Assembly: GCA_963971575.1 (NCBI GenBank)
Contig: OZ020625.1
Span: 18,816,829-18,880,828, forward strand
DNA length: 64,000 bases
Direction: 5' to 3'
From: Liopterus haemorrhoidalis
Lineage: Eukaryota; Arthropoda; Insecta; Coleoptera; Dytiscidae
Below, one piece after another: positions 33,901 through 45,715 of the stretch. The notes under the pieces were generated by a model, which had not been told where the DNA came from, did not search any database, and saw only the letters and a program-made list of their open reading frames with translations. Both the position numbers and the translations under genes were made by a program. How positions within the stretch are numbered: position 1 is the first letter of the stretch; the number at the start of each line of letters is the position of its first letter.

Positions 33901-36900
33901 GTTTCGAGAAAAACTGGATGGACGAGTGGTCTGATCAATGTTAAGAATTATTTTCAGGTCTCCCCAGTGTTGCGCAATCAGGGAGCGATATGTTCAGAAT
34001 GTTGCACTAAAGTGAATGGTTTCTATGAATTCCGTGAGCAATACTTGCGGAACAGTCAAATATATATAAATTACACATCACAACTGAGTTCTGCCTCTGA
34101 AACTCGCGGAGAGTTGTGTGTTTATTTGACGGATTGCAAAAACGAACAGAAACAATGTTTGGGGGCCTTGGAAGAGTACTGTCATAACAGTAACACAGTG
34201 AAAACAGAAAAGGAAGACTGCACAGGTATTGTAGCGGTTGTCCCATTTAACTGGGAATGTATGGCGATCTCTAAAACTACCAAAAATACCACTTCAGTTA
34301 AACTAGACCAAATTATCTATATAACTAGTGCAGCTCAATGGCATTTTTAAAATGCATAGCAAACTAGATATAAGCAAAAAACTAGTATTCGCCAAATTGA
34401 ATTTTCCCTTATAATTTTTGATGTATTAAAAAACATATACTACATTAAACTAAACTTTCTTCAGTCAACTATTTGCTTACTTTCCAGTGCTGCTGTAAAA
34501 TTACTGATCATTTTTATTTATTAGTAATAACTTAAATGTTTCTTGGAGTAAGTCGTGTCTCTTGCAGTTTTTTAGATCCCTACATATTCCCGGTTAAATA
34601 GGACACCCAGTATGTCAATATAAGACATTTTTATTATATCATCAGCCTTATTTATTTATCTTTGCTCTATTTTGAAAATTGTAGGAGGTGTAAAAAAAGT
34701 TGAATAATTAGTAAATACATAAATATTTGCTAATATAATGAATTAAACTTTGACTGGCATACTGATTAAAACTTTAATAATATTGTTTATTTCATATTCC
34801 ATTATTTATAGAAAGAGACTAGTTGTAGTTCCTTTACGTACGTGTTTGTTCCAGGAACGAATTTGAATGATGGCGCAGGTGGTGACATACATCCTGATGT
34901 CACCAGAGACGGCGATGTTAGCGATATTATTAAAGATGATGTGGATGTTAAGACAGAATATGAAGATATGACTGATGACTATATAGTGATGGCTGGGACA
35001 GAGCATACAGCTGAATGGGAGAATGGTCAGTAACGGGCACATTTACAACTAACTTCTACTTATGACTGTTGTTCATATTTCATTGTCACAGTTCTGTTTA
35101 TTTCAGACGAATTGGGGCAATGATCAGTAAACATCTTAAATAAAATATATATTTTGCAGTCAGTAATTCGTTTGTATTTCACTGATGATGTGTTTATTTC
35201 AGGTATCACAAATGGAGTTACAGTTGTCGTTTATCATGATGGGATGAACACAGAAGAGACTGTCGTCAAGTCTGAACCTGTGGACAGCAGTGAATGTGAA
35301 GGAAATGTACTAGCAAGTACAGCTGTTTCAAACATTGGTGAGCAGAGCTAGCTTTATTAACAGCTTAATGCGTACATCACGTATCAACGTCACGACATCA
35401 CGACACAATATCAACTATGTCAATTGTTCAGTAACTATAAGTGTATATATTTCAGAGAGTCGCGATACTGGGTTGACATATATCATTTCATCTGCTGACG
35501 ACATGTCCAAGCATAACTACAAAACTAATATAATCCTCAATGAGGAGATTGATATCAAGACTGAATGTGGAGATGACGGTGAATATATGGAGAGTGCAGC
35601 TGCGCAAGATACAGGTCAGTCAATAGTTTAATATTATTGTACTAGTTGTGAGCTTCCAATACTGATATTTCCAGTTTCTATTTACTGAATACATGCACAG
35701 GATCACAATGAGTAATAGTTTGCTAGTTGTAGTAATTTGTTAATATAATTTATCCAATAAATGATTTAATTCTTATCGACCTCTCACAAACTCTCTGACT
35801 ACAGTTTGATACTTGAAATATTGTTTCTTTGTAGACTCTTATCTTTCATCAGCCAATATACAATCTTTACTTCATTTCAACATGGTTTTGTTAAATATAA
35901 ATCGAACACAACAGCCATTTTTTCATTTCTCAATTCCATGCACATAAACAGAGGCAAAATCACATTGCTTAGGCTTCTCTTACGATTTTACTAAAGCCTT
36001 CGATTTAGTCCATCGCTCCATAATAAGAATTAAATTAAATGACATCGGTAGTGTAGGTCCACCGCAATCGTGGCTCTCATTATTTATTTCTTATAGAGAG
36101 CAAGTTGTTTCTACTAGCCAAAACCATATATTTTTTTATTTTTTTGGTCGGGGAATCGTATGCAGGGTTAGTTTAATTTAGTGGCAAAGAAAAGAACTCG
36201 TGATTTCAAGTGCAATGTAATGGAACACGCATATACAGTTGCTTTAAAAGATCCGGACAGTCAAATAAATTATTTAACAACTTGTATAGAAATGTCAATT
36301 TCAAATATCAAATAATAATTACAAATCTCATAAGCGACAGTGTAACAAAAGAGTTCCACAAGGTTCTATACTTGGTCCAGTGTTATTTCTCTTGTATGTA
36401 AATGATTTACTTTCATTATTTCCAAATAATGCTATTTGTAATACTATATTGTATGCTGATGACACTTTACACATTACTTCATATTGAAAATGCATCGTCA
36501 CTAGCTCTGGATGGTAAAAATAACTTTATTATTATTATTATTGCAATCAGAGCAGAAGCCCAGGGCTTGTTATGCTCAATTTAACCATACATTTTATACA
36601 TACAAACTAGTTACATGATGTACTAATATAAACAAATAATTACATAATTACTTAAATTAAGAAATGAAGATTTTACAATTAAATTAAATATAGAACTAAA
36701 ATTACATTGCTTGGAGAAATAAATGACTTATTCTGGCTTTAAAGGTGTTTATGCTTGGGGCAGACACAGCTTCTTCTGGGAGAGAATTCCACAGGTTGAA
36801 GACACGGTTGGTGACGAAAACTTAGTAGCAATAAGTCGGTGGTGCTTTGAAAATAATCTCATGCTAAATACCGAAATAAAAATCAACCTCTGCTTTTCCA

Positions 36901-39600
36901 TGAACACAACAATGCACTTATTGTCGGCCCATATTTACATTTGCAACGACAAAAAAAAAGTCATTGTTCCCAATCTACAAAATTTTTGGTCATAATAAGT
37001 GATAATCTAAACTGGCCAATCAAAACTGGATAATCACGTGGACTATTTGCTACCTAAACTTAGCAAATCTTGTTTTATATTGAACAAGCATAAGGATATG
37101 GTTACTGCAAGTATACTCAGAGCTGCTTACTTTGTAATATTTCACGTAACAATGTGCTATGGCATTTTGTTTTGGGGTAGATCATGGGTATCGTAAAAAG
37201 TTTTTCTCCACAACCGCTAGAGAATTCTAGAGACCAATTCTAAAATCAATTTTGATTACAGAAAGTTAATATTCTAACACAAGAGTTGGAATGTTATTCT
37301 AAAATACTTTTCTTCTTATGCATTTTGCGTGTATTTCATTCCTTCAATAGTTAAGGAATAATTATTTCATGCTTGTTGTCAGTTGTTATTGTTCACTATA
37401 AGGTATGCATTCTTCCGCGCTGAATAGTAGTGCGGACGGTATCTATGACGTATGGATACATTTAACAAATGCAAAGTTATTTTAAAAAATTTAGTAACAT
37501 AACTTACTAAAAAGTGACAAGATAGTGGCCGATGTGAGGCAAATTAAACTAAAATTAAACAAAAAAAAAATAAAAAAATAAGTTTAAATAATTATTTAAT
37601 TTGTTATGTAAAGTAGGGTCTATGACTCGGTTGGAAAGAAGAGAAAAATCGATGCTCGTGGTTTCTCACGGTCACCTGCGGCTCGCGCTCGGAATGTTCT
37701 ACTCGCATCGAATTTTCTCATTTCAACCTTGTAGTTTCAATACTATTCTAGTTCAAATTCTCACTATTCGCATTATAGCAGGTGTCCCTTTAGATCATCT
37801 TGCAGATCCTTTTTTCCAGTTTTGTCTGAAGTAACTCTTCCATCTTTTTATATATTAGAAGCCGTAATGTTTGTTAAAAATAATCCGTACCTAATCGCTA
37901 TTCATTCATTCCCATACTTATCATACCCGCAATATATAGCATATGCACTGTACAGTAAAGATCCGCACTATATGGCTGTAACATTATGTTATATGGAAAA
38001 CTATTTTGTTAACTCGTGTGGTTTCAGTTCATATTATATATGTCATCTTGACTAAACCTCATCATTTAGGTAATGTGTTATTGGTTAAATAAATTTATTA
38101 TTTATAAGAAAATAACTATATTTAAACAACTGAAAGTTTGTCTCAATAATCAATGCAAAATTGTTTGCAGCTAGTGAAACATCTTCCAGTGAATCAGATG
38201 AGAGTTGGGAGCCGTTGGCCATAAACAAGCGTAAACAACCCACAACAACAAGGTCATCACATTTCATAAGACACAAGAAAATGCATTCTGGAGGGAAACC
38301 ATTCAAATGTGATCAGTGTGATAAAGCATTTTCAGTGTCTTCAAATTTGATTACTCACAAACGAACACATTCTGGAGAGAAACCATTCAAATATCAATGT
38401 GATAAAGCATTTTCAATGTCTTCAAGTCTCATTAATCACAAACGAGTACATTCTGGAGAGAAACCATTCAAATGTGATCAATGTGATAAAGCATTTACAG
38501 TGTCTTCAAATTTGATTACTCACAAACGAACACATTCTGGAGAGAAACCATTCAAATGTGATCAATGTGATAAAGCATTTTCACGTTCATCTGATCTCAT
38601 TATACACAAACGAATACATACTGGAGAGAAACCATTCAAATGTGATCAGTGTGATAAAGCATTTTCAGTGTCTTCAAGTCTCATTACTCACAAACGAATA
38701 CATTCTGGAGCGAAACCATTCAAATGTGATCAGTGTGATAAAGCATTTTCACAATCATCAAATTTCATTCTTCACAAACGAAAACATTCTGGTGAGAGAC
38801 CATTCAAATGTGATCATTGTGAAAAATCATTTTCACGTTCATCTGATCACATTATACACAAACGAAAACATACTGGAGAGAAACCATTCAAATGTGATCA
38901 GTGTGATAAAGCATTTTCAATGTCTTCAAGTCTCATTAGGCACAAACGATTACATTCTGGAGAGAAACCATTCAAATGTGATCAATGTGATAAAGCATTT
39001 TCAAGGTCTTCACTTCTGGTTACTCACAAACGATTACATTCTGGAGAGAAACCATTCAAATGTGATCAGTGTGATAAAGCATTTTCAGTGTCTTCAAGTC
39101 TCATTACTCACAAACGAATGCATTCTGGAGAGAAACTATTCAAATGTGATCAGTGTGATAAAGCATTTTCAATGTCTTCAAGTCTCATTAGGCACAAACA
39201 AGTACATTCTGGAGAGAAACCATTCAAATGTGATCAATGTGATAAAGCATTTTCACGTTCATCTGATCTCATTATACACAAACGAATACATACTGGAGAG
39301 AAACCATTCAAATGTGATCAGTGTGATAAAGCATTTTCAGTGTCTTCAAGTCTCATTACTCACAAACGATTACATTCTGGAGAGAAACCATTCAAATGTG
39401 ATCAGTGTGATAAAGCATTTTCAGTGTCTTCAAGTCTCATTTCTCACAAACGAATGCATTCTGGAGAGAAACTATTCAAATGTGATCAGTGTGATAAAAT
39501 ATTTGCACAGTCCTCAAGTCTCATTACTCAATTACGGTCTGGAGAGGAACCATACAAATGTGATCAGTGTGATAAAGAAATTTTTCCACGACCACTATAG
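30937..39600 (+). CDS. ZAD-C2H2 zinc-finger protein, copy A (6 exons)
   Basis: Predicted exons are 30937-31059, 33958-34225, 34855-35025, 35203-35337, 35456-35614 and 38171-39600; 761 residues. Intron 1 is phase 0, the others phase 1, and all have GT..AG ends. Exons 1 and 2 form a ZAD, the arthropod zinc-coordinating dimerisation domain: CX2C at residues 8-11, CSEC at 53-56, then FYEFREQYL. Four exons of acidic linker follow, each with a [V/I]KxE motif (VKTE, VKTE, VKSE, IKTE). The last exon has 14 C2H2 fingers joined by HSGEKP linkers. Finger 2 lost its first cysteine by a codon-sized deletion, and finger 15 lost its histidines. The last residues (EIFPRPL) come from LINE-derived DNA. The product is probably a nuclear DNA-binding regulator. 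Exon 1 and its ATG are the least certain; an upstream exon is possible because CAG precedes 30953. Confidence 0.75.
31850..32056 (-). mobile_element. tRNA-derived SINE in intron 1 of gene A
   Basis: The minus strand starts with a tRNA-like head holding a perfect A box TGGCTCAGTGG (32038-32048) and B box GGTTCGATACC (31986-31996). A body with GGAACAAACCAGAATTACAG follows, ending GTCGAGTTAGGCATCCTTGA. The acceptor and T stems do not pair well, so it is not a functional tRNA. Headless copies of the body occur at 33737-33850 and 51212-51330. Confidence 0.7.
32590..33406. mobile_element. TA-flanked MITE in intron 1 of gene A
   Basis: 817 bp with inverted termini GGGGAAACTTTTTAAG / CTTAGGAAGTTTCCCC, each bordered by TA (32588-32589, 33407-33408). 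No transposase frame. Confidence 0.75.
33737..33850 (-). mobile_element. Headless SINE body
   Basis: Repeats the SINE body of 31850-32056 (plus-strand form TTCAAGGACGCCTAACTCGA), without the tRNA head. The paralogous position in copy B (51212-51330) carries the same piece. Confidence 0.6.
35780..37220 (+). pseudogene. LINE reverse-transcriptase remnant in intron 4 of gene A
   Basis: Broken plus-strand RT pieces: LLSFISQYTIFTSFQHGFVK, KAFDLVHRSII, LGPVLFLLYVNDLLS, NTILYADDTLH, and a C-terminal piece SILRAAYFVIFH. The order is that of LINE RT palm and thumb. Many frameshifts and stops make it non-functional. It predates the duplication, since gene B intron 4 has the same remnant. An extra segment at about 36128-36305 is absent from B. 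Confidence 0.75.
36527..36818 (-). mobile_element. 5'-truncated LINE 3' end with (AAT)n tail, gene A only
   Basis: The minus strand encodes the ORF2 C-terminus (NRVFNLWNSLPEEAVSAPSI, then NTFKARI) followed by a 3' UTR and an (AAT)n tail. It is flanked by AACTT on both sides (36522-36526, 36819-36823). Gene B has the empty site at about 55614. Confidence 0.8.
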
Positions 39601-40094
39601 AATTTTCCAATTCTAAACCCAATTTTGACTACAGAAAGTTTTTTTTTTTTTTGTTTAGTCGGACCTTAGCTACTAGGCGATTGGTCTGGAGCTATTTAGA
39701 GTTACTGTAAAATAATATTTTATCTATATTTCTGTATTAAATACGTTGCCATTAAATTGAGAAAAAAATAATAATAAATAAAATAAAATAAAAAATTAAC
39801 AATAATAAAATAAAAGAATTAGAGCGTTGTCATTATATTCGGGGAAAATTAATATGGTAATTAAAGTTAATAAAGGATAATGCGTTGCCATTAATGTATA
39901 ATATAATATATCTTGAGTTACACGTATGTAGCTGTATTTGTTTTAAGTATTAGTTGAATATTTGTTGGTAGAGTTATTTTGTTTTCAGTTAATATTTTAT
40001 ACAATTGTTGTTGTTGGATTTGATACAAATTGCATGATAGAAATAAGTGATTCAAGTCGGCTTCATAACCTTGTGAGCAGGGACATATGTTGGT

Positions 40095-43000
40095 TTATAT
40101 TAAGTTAAATCTATAAAGATGTGCAGGACACATTGTATGATTAAATCTCATCCTTGATATCGCTGTTACATATTTTTTTGGAATAGGAGTTTTCCTAAAC
40201 CATGGTTTTTTAATGGTGTTCTGTATGTTAAAAGAAAATATACCTTTTTCCTCTGATGTAATATTAAATTGATTTTGCCATGCTTTATGATAACTAAGTT
40301 TTGTTTCCGCGATATTTTCGTTTGAGAAATGTAACACTTGTTCAATTGCACCCTGTTCTATTGCTAATTTAGCTTTACAATCGACTATTATGTTGCCCTT
40401 AATATCCGCGTGACCTTTGATCCATATCATTTTTACCTCAATGTTTTTATTATGTTTGGCTATATTTATGATTTATATTATCTTATATATTACTTTGGGG
40501 TTGTTAGTGAATCCTGGGTTTTTTAATTTTTGAATAGAGCTCAGACTGTCTGTTAGAATAGTGGCTGAATTGTAATCTGGAATATGTAAGTTTAATAAAT
40601 ACTCAGTAGCGCGATATATTGCTAAAAGTTCTATATGGAATATGTTAACAGTATTATTTGTTTTGTACATAAAATCTTTTTCTGTTTGGGGATCATATAT
40701 GGCAAATCCAGTGCCTTCTTTTTGTTTTGATCCATCTGTATATATTTCGTATGTTTTCCCGAGTTTTGAATTGATTAATTTTATAGGATATTATTGTTTT
40801 TTATTTGTATTTCTGAACCAACTATATTATTAGGAAGATAGAATTCTAGTGGATATAAGAAGCATGTTAGATTAAAATTTCTTTCAACAGTAATTTTTGA
40901 AACTTTGTAACTCAAGAAACTATTCACTAGAGGAGGTAGTATTCTGCGTTGCCAGTAAGGGGAGATGAGACATTTAGTTGAAAGATGTATAATATTATCG
41001 GTGAGGATATATAGTTTATTGGTGTACATATGTATGCAGCCAGAATTTGTTTGATAACGTTTTTCTTCTTATATTAAGAGGGAGTTCGTACCATTCAGCG
41101 AGTAGGCTGTGTTTAGGTGTTGATTGCATAGCTCCGATACATAATCTGAGGTTTTTATGTTGTATTTTATTTAGTAATTCTAATAAACTATTAGATGCAG
41201 AACCATACACTGTACAACCGTAGTCAATAATTGATCTAATTCTACACCTATAAAACGAAATGGCTGTTGGTACGTCAGCACCCCATTTTTTCTTAGAAAT
41301 TATTCTAATCATATTAACAGCTGAATCGCATTTTTAACGAGATTACGAATGTGGGACTTAAAATTTAATTTTGCGTCTAAATACATCCCTAAATATTTAA
41401 TTTCTGGTACCAGGTTAATTTGTATTCCTCCCATATTTAGTGACTTAGGGAGAGAATTTTGTTGGTTTTGTTGGTAAACATACTATTTTTGTTTTATTCG
41501 CACATAGTTCTAGGCCGTGATTTCTGAGTCAATCAATCATTATACGCATACCTATATTCAGAGAATGTTGTGTAACTGAAAATTTTGTTGAGGTGCAGTA
41601 TATTATTTATTTATTTTACATTGGCCTATTTCTGCAACGAGGCTAATCGCCGATGCCAGGGGGCGAGCTCCTACACCAGGATGAGTGGTGAATGATTGTG
41701 AAAATGAGAGTAATGTAAACATATTATTCTCGCCCGAATAATATCACCAACGAAGGAGGCTCGAACCACCGACCGCCCAGTCCTGACTGTTTTTACCAGT
41801 TTAAAACAGCACGACTTAATGCGCTCGGTCACTCCGTTGGCTGAGGTGCAGTATAAGCACATATCGTCTGCATAACTTAAAAAACTTGTTTCAGGAATGA
41901 GTACTTGCACCAGTTCAAAAGTATAAATAAGAAATAAAATGGGGCTCAACACACCCCCTTGTGGTAAACCTAATTTGGATGTTCTAGGTCCTATCATATT
42001 TTGTGCGTGTTTTATGTAAAGAATGCGCGACTTAATTATGTTTTTTATTGATTTAATTATATTAAATGGTATTTTTAATTTATACATTTTGTTAATTAGT
42101 GTATCTGATCAAACGTTATCATAAGCCCCTTTGATGTCCAAAAAAACAGTTAAATAATTATTGGCAGTATTAATGGCAGAGTTCTGAATGGCTGTGCACA
42201 GAGTAGCTAAACTATCTAAACAACTGTAATTTTTCCGAAATCCAAACATGCAATTTGGGATAATGTTTTTAGATTCTAGCCACCATTCTAATCTAGTTTT
42301 AATCAGACGTTCATATGTTTTAAGTAAACATGATGACAGTGCAATAGGTCTGTAAGAATTTACTTTGTGCGGGTCTTTGTTAGGTTGGAGCAACGGGATT
42401 ATGTTGTATTTATTCCAGTCAGGAATAGTTATGCCAGAATCATAAATTTTGTTGTATATATTTAATAATATTTTTTTCATATTTTTCGGAAGGTGATGAA
42501 TCATAGGATAGCGTATTTCGTCATGTCCTGGAGAAGTATTCGATGATGATTTTATTGCGTTTAAAAGTTCGGGGAATGTGAATGGCTTGTTTAATTCCGA
42601 TGTTAAATTTGCATTTGTTATATTTCCAGTATAATCATTATTTTCTGCTATGGGGGGAGCCAGTTTTTGTAAGAATTCTTCTAATATATTGAAAGATGCG
42701 GAGGTAGTATTTGTAGGAGAAGGGTTGATACCGTGGTCAATGTTTTTAATTTTTTGCCAGATAGATTTAGAAGGGGTATCTTTATTTAAGGTGTTTAAAA
42801 AAAATTCCCAATTACTTTTTCTTTTCAATTTATAAATTCTTTTGGCTTTGGCAGCCATTCTTTGGCATGTGCTATAATTATCTAAATTTTTTTGTATGTT
42901 ATATTTTTTATATGCGTCTTTACGTTCCTGCTCAGCTTTTTCGCATTTCTCGTCCCACCAACATTTAATGCGATGTGGATTGATTGTTTTTATTTGATTT

Positions 43001-43878
43001 TTAGGAATTGATTTACATTGATGCATTGATGCTTCAATGCAATACATTGATGCTTCAATTATAATTTTAATAAATTTATAATAATTGTGAATGTGATCGT
43101 CGGTGTAATCGTATTTTTTAGCTAAGTTGTGTGCTGTGTGATTATAAGATACCCAGTCAGCATCTTGTACTCTCCACTTGTTTTTTGGATTAACTGTGAT
43201 TTTACCCGGTTTGTTACCTATTTCAAGTATCAATGGGTAATGGTTAGATCCATGAGTATCAGGAATTGTGCGCCAGTTAAATTTAGAGTAGAGGGTTGGA
43301 GAACATATGGAAAGATCAATTGCAGATTTTTGTTGGGAGGGGTTGGTACATAATGTTGGTGAACCATCGTTTAGTATACAGAGGTTGTGCAGATCAGTTG
43401 CTTCTATTAAGTTTTCGACTTCTTTATCGGTTGAAACACACCCCCAAGCTGCGTGGTGACAGTTAAAATCGCCAGCAATAATAGTTCTGGATGAAGTTTG
43501 ACTGATAATATTAGCCCAGGAATTTCTTTAAATTTTATGTTTAGGTTTAGCATATATTGACATTATATGGCATTCTTTATTCAGTATATTAGTTTTAATA
43601 CATGATATTTGTAAAATATCATGGAGGTTGTGAGTAATATCTATAGCAGTATATGGAATTGGTTTCCTGATTAGAATTGCTGAACCTCCGTTTCCGTCAA
43701 AACGGTCAGTGTTTATTATATTATAATTACTAATTATTGGAGGGGCGTTGCCCGGTTTAATCCATGTTTCAGATAATATAGCTATGTCTATTTTATATTT
43801 TTGTAAAAGATGATATAAAGAGTTTTTGTTAGCATATATTGATCTACAGTTCCATTGAAGAATATTTGTGCCTTCCAT
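40095..43878 (-). pseudogene. LINE ORF2 (endonuclease, RT, RNase H), multiply broken
   Basis: Starts with ATG at 43876-43878 (MEGTNILQWNCRSI). The endonuclease domain has ILSETWIKPG, AGDFNCHHAAWG and a terminal GSNHYPL. The RT has SYRPIALSSCLLKTYERLI, FLDIKGAYDNV, LPQGGVLSPILF and LSYADDMCLYC. The RNase H has IELLAIYRA, ILTDSLSSI and WIKGHADIKGN. Stops at 43528-43530 and 42109-42111 lie in the main frame. A SINE is inserted right after the YADD box, and further frame changes follow downstream to about 40095. The element cannot mobilise itself. Confidence 0.85.
41603..41841 (-). mobile_element. tRNA-derived SINE inserted in the LINE RT
   Basis: The minus-strand head carries ACCGAGCGCATTAAG and a perfect B box GGTTCGAGCC. 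The body ends with GCAGAAATAGGCCAATGTAA and an AT-rich tail. A perfect 14-bp duplication, TGAGGTGCAGTATA, flanks it (41589-41602, 41842-41855). It belongs to a different family from the SINE at 31850. Confidence 0.88.
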
Positions 43879-43939
43879 GTTAGTTTATATTGGGGGATGA
43901 GCGTGAACTATTTGATAATATATTATTAATCATAATTTT

Positions 43940-44410
43940 TAAGGATTCTGAGTTTGTATGGAGCTATCTGTACCCATAATATTTTTTAATATCGTGATTA
44001 TTAACTGAATAATAAGTTCGGTATTTATGTTCAGATTATTGTGATATTGTGGGGGGTATGGGTTCTGTACGATATGTGAGCTGGGGTGTTTATTGGCTTG
44101 ATAAAACATTTCTGAGGGCGGAGGTGCCGAATTTCTGTGGTACGTTTTGGCTGCTGAATTATTTTGAGCTGCATATTTATTGTAGTTATAATGAGATGCT
44201 ACAGCAGGGGTTGTATTTGTATATAAATAATTGTTTTTATTACTTGTTGAAGGTTTGGGGGGCGGCTAATGTTTCTATTATTATTATTTGAACCTAATTC
44301 AGGAAAATGTGTTGATTGTTCTACATTATTGCTGAATTTAAGGGCATTAGAGTAAGGTGTATTATTGTAAATGTTAGAAGTTTCTTTATAGGTTAGGTTT
44401 TTTTAGGCCA
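43940..44410 (-). pseudogene. LINE ORF1 C-terminal remnant
   Basis: The minus strand encodes an Asn/Gln/Pro-rich stretch (NALKFSNNVEQSTHFPELG), then, after a frame change, NINTELIIQLIITILKNIMG ending at the TAA of 43940-43942, about 60 bp before ORF2. Position and composition fit the tail of an I-group ORF1 Gag-like protein. The zinc knuckles are not visible. Confidence 0.5.
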
Positions 44411-44439
44411 TTATTTCTTTTATATTTTTTTGAATAGAA

Positions 44440-45715
44440 GTGACGCATTTTTTTTTATTTGCACTTTATTTTCTTCATTTTAAAAATTAAAGAGACGCAT
44501 TTTTTTGCTTTTCACTTTATTTTCTTCATTTTGAAAATTAAAGTGACACATTTTTTTTCTTTTCACATTATTTTCTTCATTTTAAAAATTGAAGCGACGC
44601 ATTTTTATGCTTTCACTTTATTTTCTTCATTTTAAAAATTAAAGTGACGCATTTTCTTTGCTTTTCACTTTATTTTCTTGTTAATGTTTAGTATTAACAT
44701 TTTTTACAATTATTTGTTTATTGTTTATTTAAAAATAAAAGTGACACATTTTTTTCTTTTCACTTTATTTTCTTCATTTTAAAAATTAAAATGACGCATT
44801 TTTTTTTGCTTTCCACTTTATTTACTTCATTTTAAAAATAAAAGTGACGCAGTTTCTTTGCTTTTCACTTTATTTTCTTCATTTTTAAAATAAAAGTGAC
44901 GCATTTTCTTTGTGTTTTACTTTATTTTCTTGTTAATGTTAAGCGTTAATTTTTTTTGCAAGTTTTGTTTTTTGTTTATTTAAAAATAAAAGTGACGCAT
45001 TTTTTTTGCTTTTCACTTTATTTTCTTCATTTTAAAAATAAAAGTGACGCATTTTTTTTTGCTTTTCACTTTATTTTCTTCATTTTAAAAATAAAAGTGA
45101 GGCATTTTCTTTACTTTTCATTTTATTTTCTTGTTAATGTTTAGTATTAACTTTTTTTACAATTCTTTGTTTATTTAAAAATAAAAGTGACACATTTTTT
45201 TGCTTTTCACTTTATTTTCTTTATTTTAAAAATTAAAGTGACGCATTTTTTTTTTGCTTTTCACTTGTTTTCTTCATTTTAAAAATTAAATTGACGCATT
45301 TTTTTTGCTTTTCACTTTATTTTCTTCATTTTAAAAATAAAAGTGACGCATTTTCTTTGCTTTTCACTTTATTTTCTTTATTTTAAAAATTAAAGTGACA
45401 CATTTTCGTTGCTTTTCACTTTATTTTCTGTATTTTAAAAATTAAAGTGACACATTTTCTTTGCTTTTCACTTTATTTTCTTGTTAATGTTTAGTATTAA
45501 CTTTTTTTTGCAATTTTTTGTTTATTGTTTATTTAAAAATAAAAGTGACGCATTTTCTTTGCTTTTCACTTTATTTTCTTATTAACGTTTAGTATTAAAT
45601 TTTTATTGTTTATTTAAAAATAAAAGACACATTCTTTTTGCTTTTCACTTTATTTTCTTGTTAATGTTTAGTATTAACTTTTTTTTGCAATTTTTGTTTA
45701 TTGTTTATGTATTAT
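44440..45715. repeat. Hairpin-rich AT minisatellite
   Basis: Units of about 50-60 bp containing AAAATTAAAGTGACGCATTT and TTTTCACTTTATTTTC. Each unit is self-complementary (AAATAAAAGTGA / TCACTTTATTTT). A longer variant with TTGTTAATGTTTAGTATTAA recurs every few units. It lies directly upstream of the minus-strand I-group LINE. Open frames here are repeat translations. Confidence 0.85.

Larger units (their letters stand above)
33665..39560 (+). repeat. Segmental duplication, copy A (paralogue 51140-59752)
   Basis: From CTAAGGCACGCCTACCCAGG near 33670 through the zinc-finger exon, the sequence aligns with 51140-59752 across exons and introns. The differences are mainly insertions. Copy A lacks the two hAT elements and the mariner of copy B, and carries a LINE 3' fragment that B lacks. 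Confidence 0.85.
39642..44410 (-). mobile_element. I-group (RNase H-bearing) LINE, degenerate
   Basis: The minus strand shows an ORF1 C-terminal remnant, then a long ORF2 with endonuclease, RT and RNase H, and a 3' UTR ending in a poly(A) tract (T run at 39642-39653). It abuts the end of the copy A zinc-finger exon. A tRNA-SINE sits in its RT domain. RNase H within ORF2 and the start ILQWNCRSIYANK point to the I group. Confidence 0.8.

Noticed and set aside
38558..39616. A 352-codon open frame overlapping the zinc-finger exon in another frame
   Set aside because: It is a shadow created by the 84-bp finger period, as is 58791-59294 in gene B. The reading ([12 protein letters not shown]...) has no independent features.
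44956..45144. Hydrophobic 62-codon frame in the minisatellite
   Set aside because: It is a direct translation of the AT-rich repeat unit.
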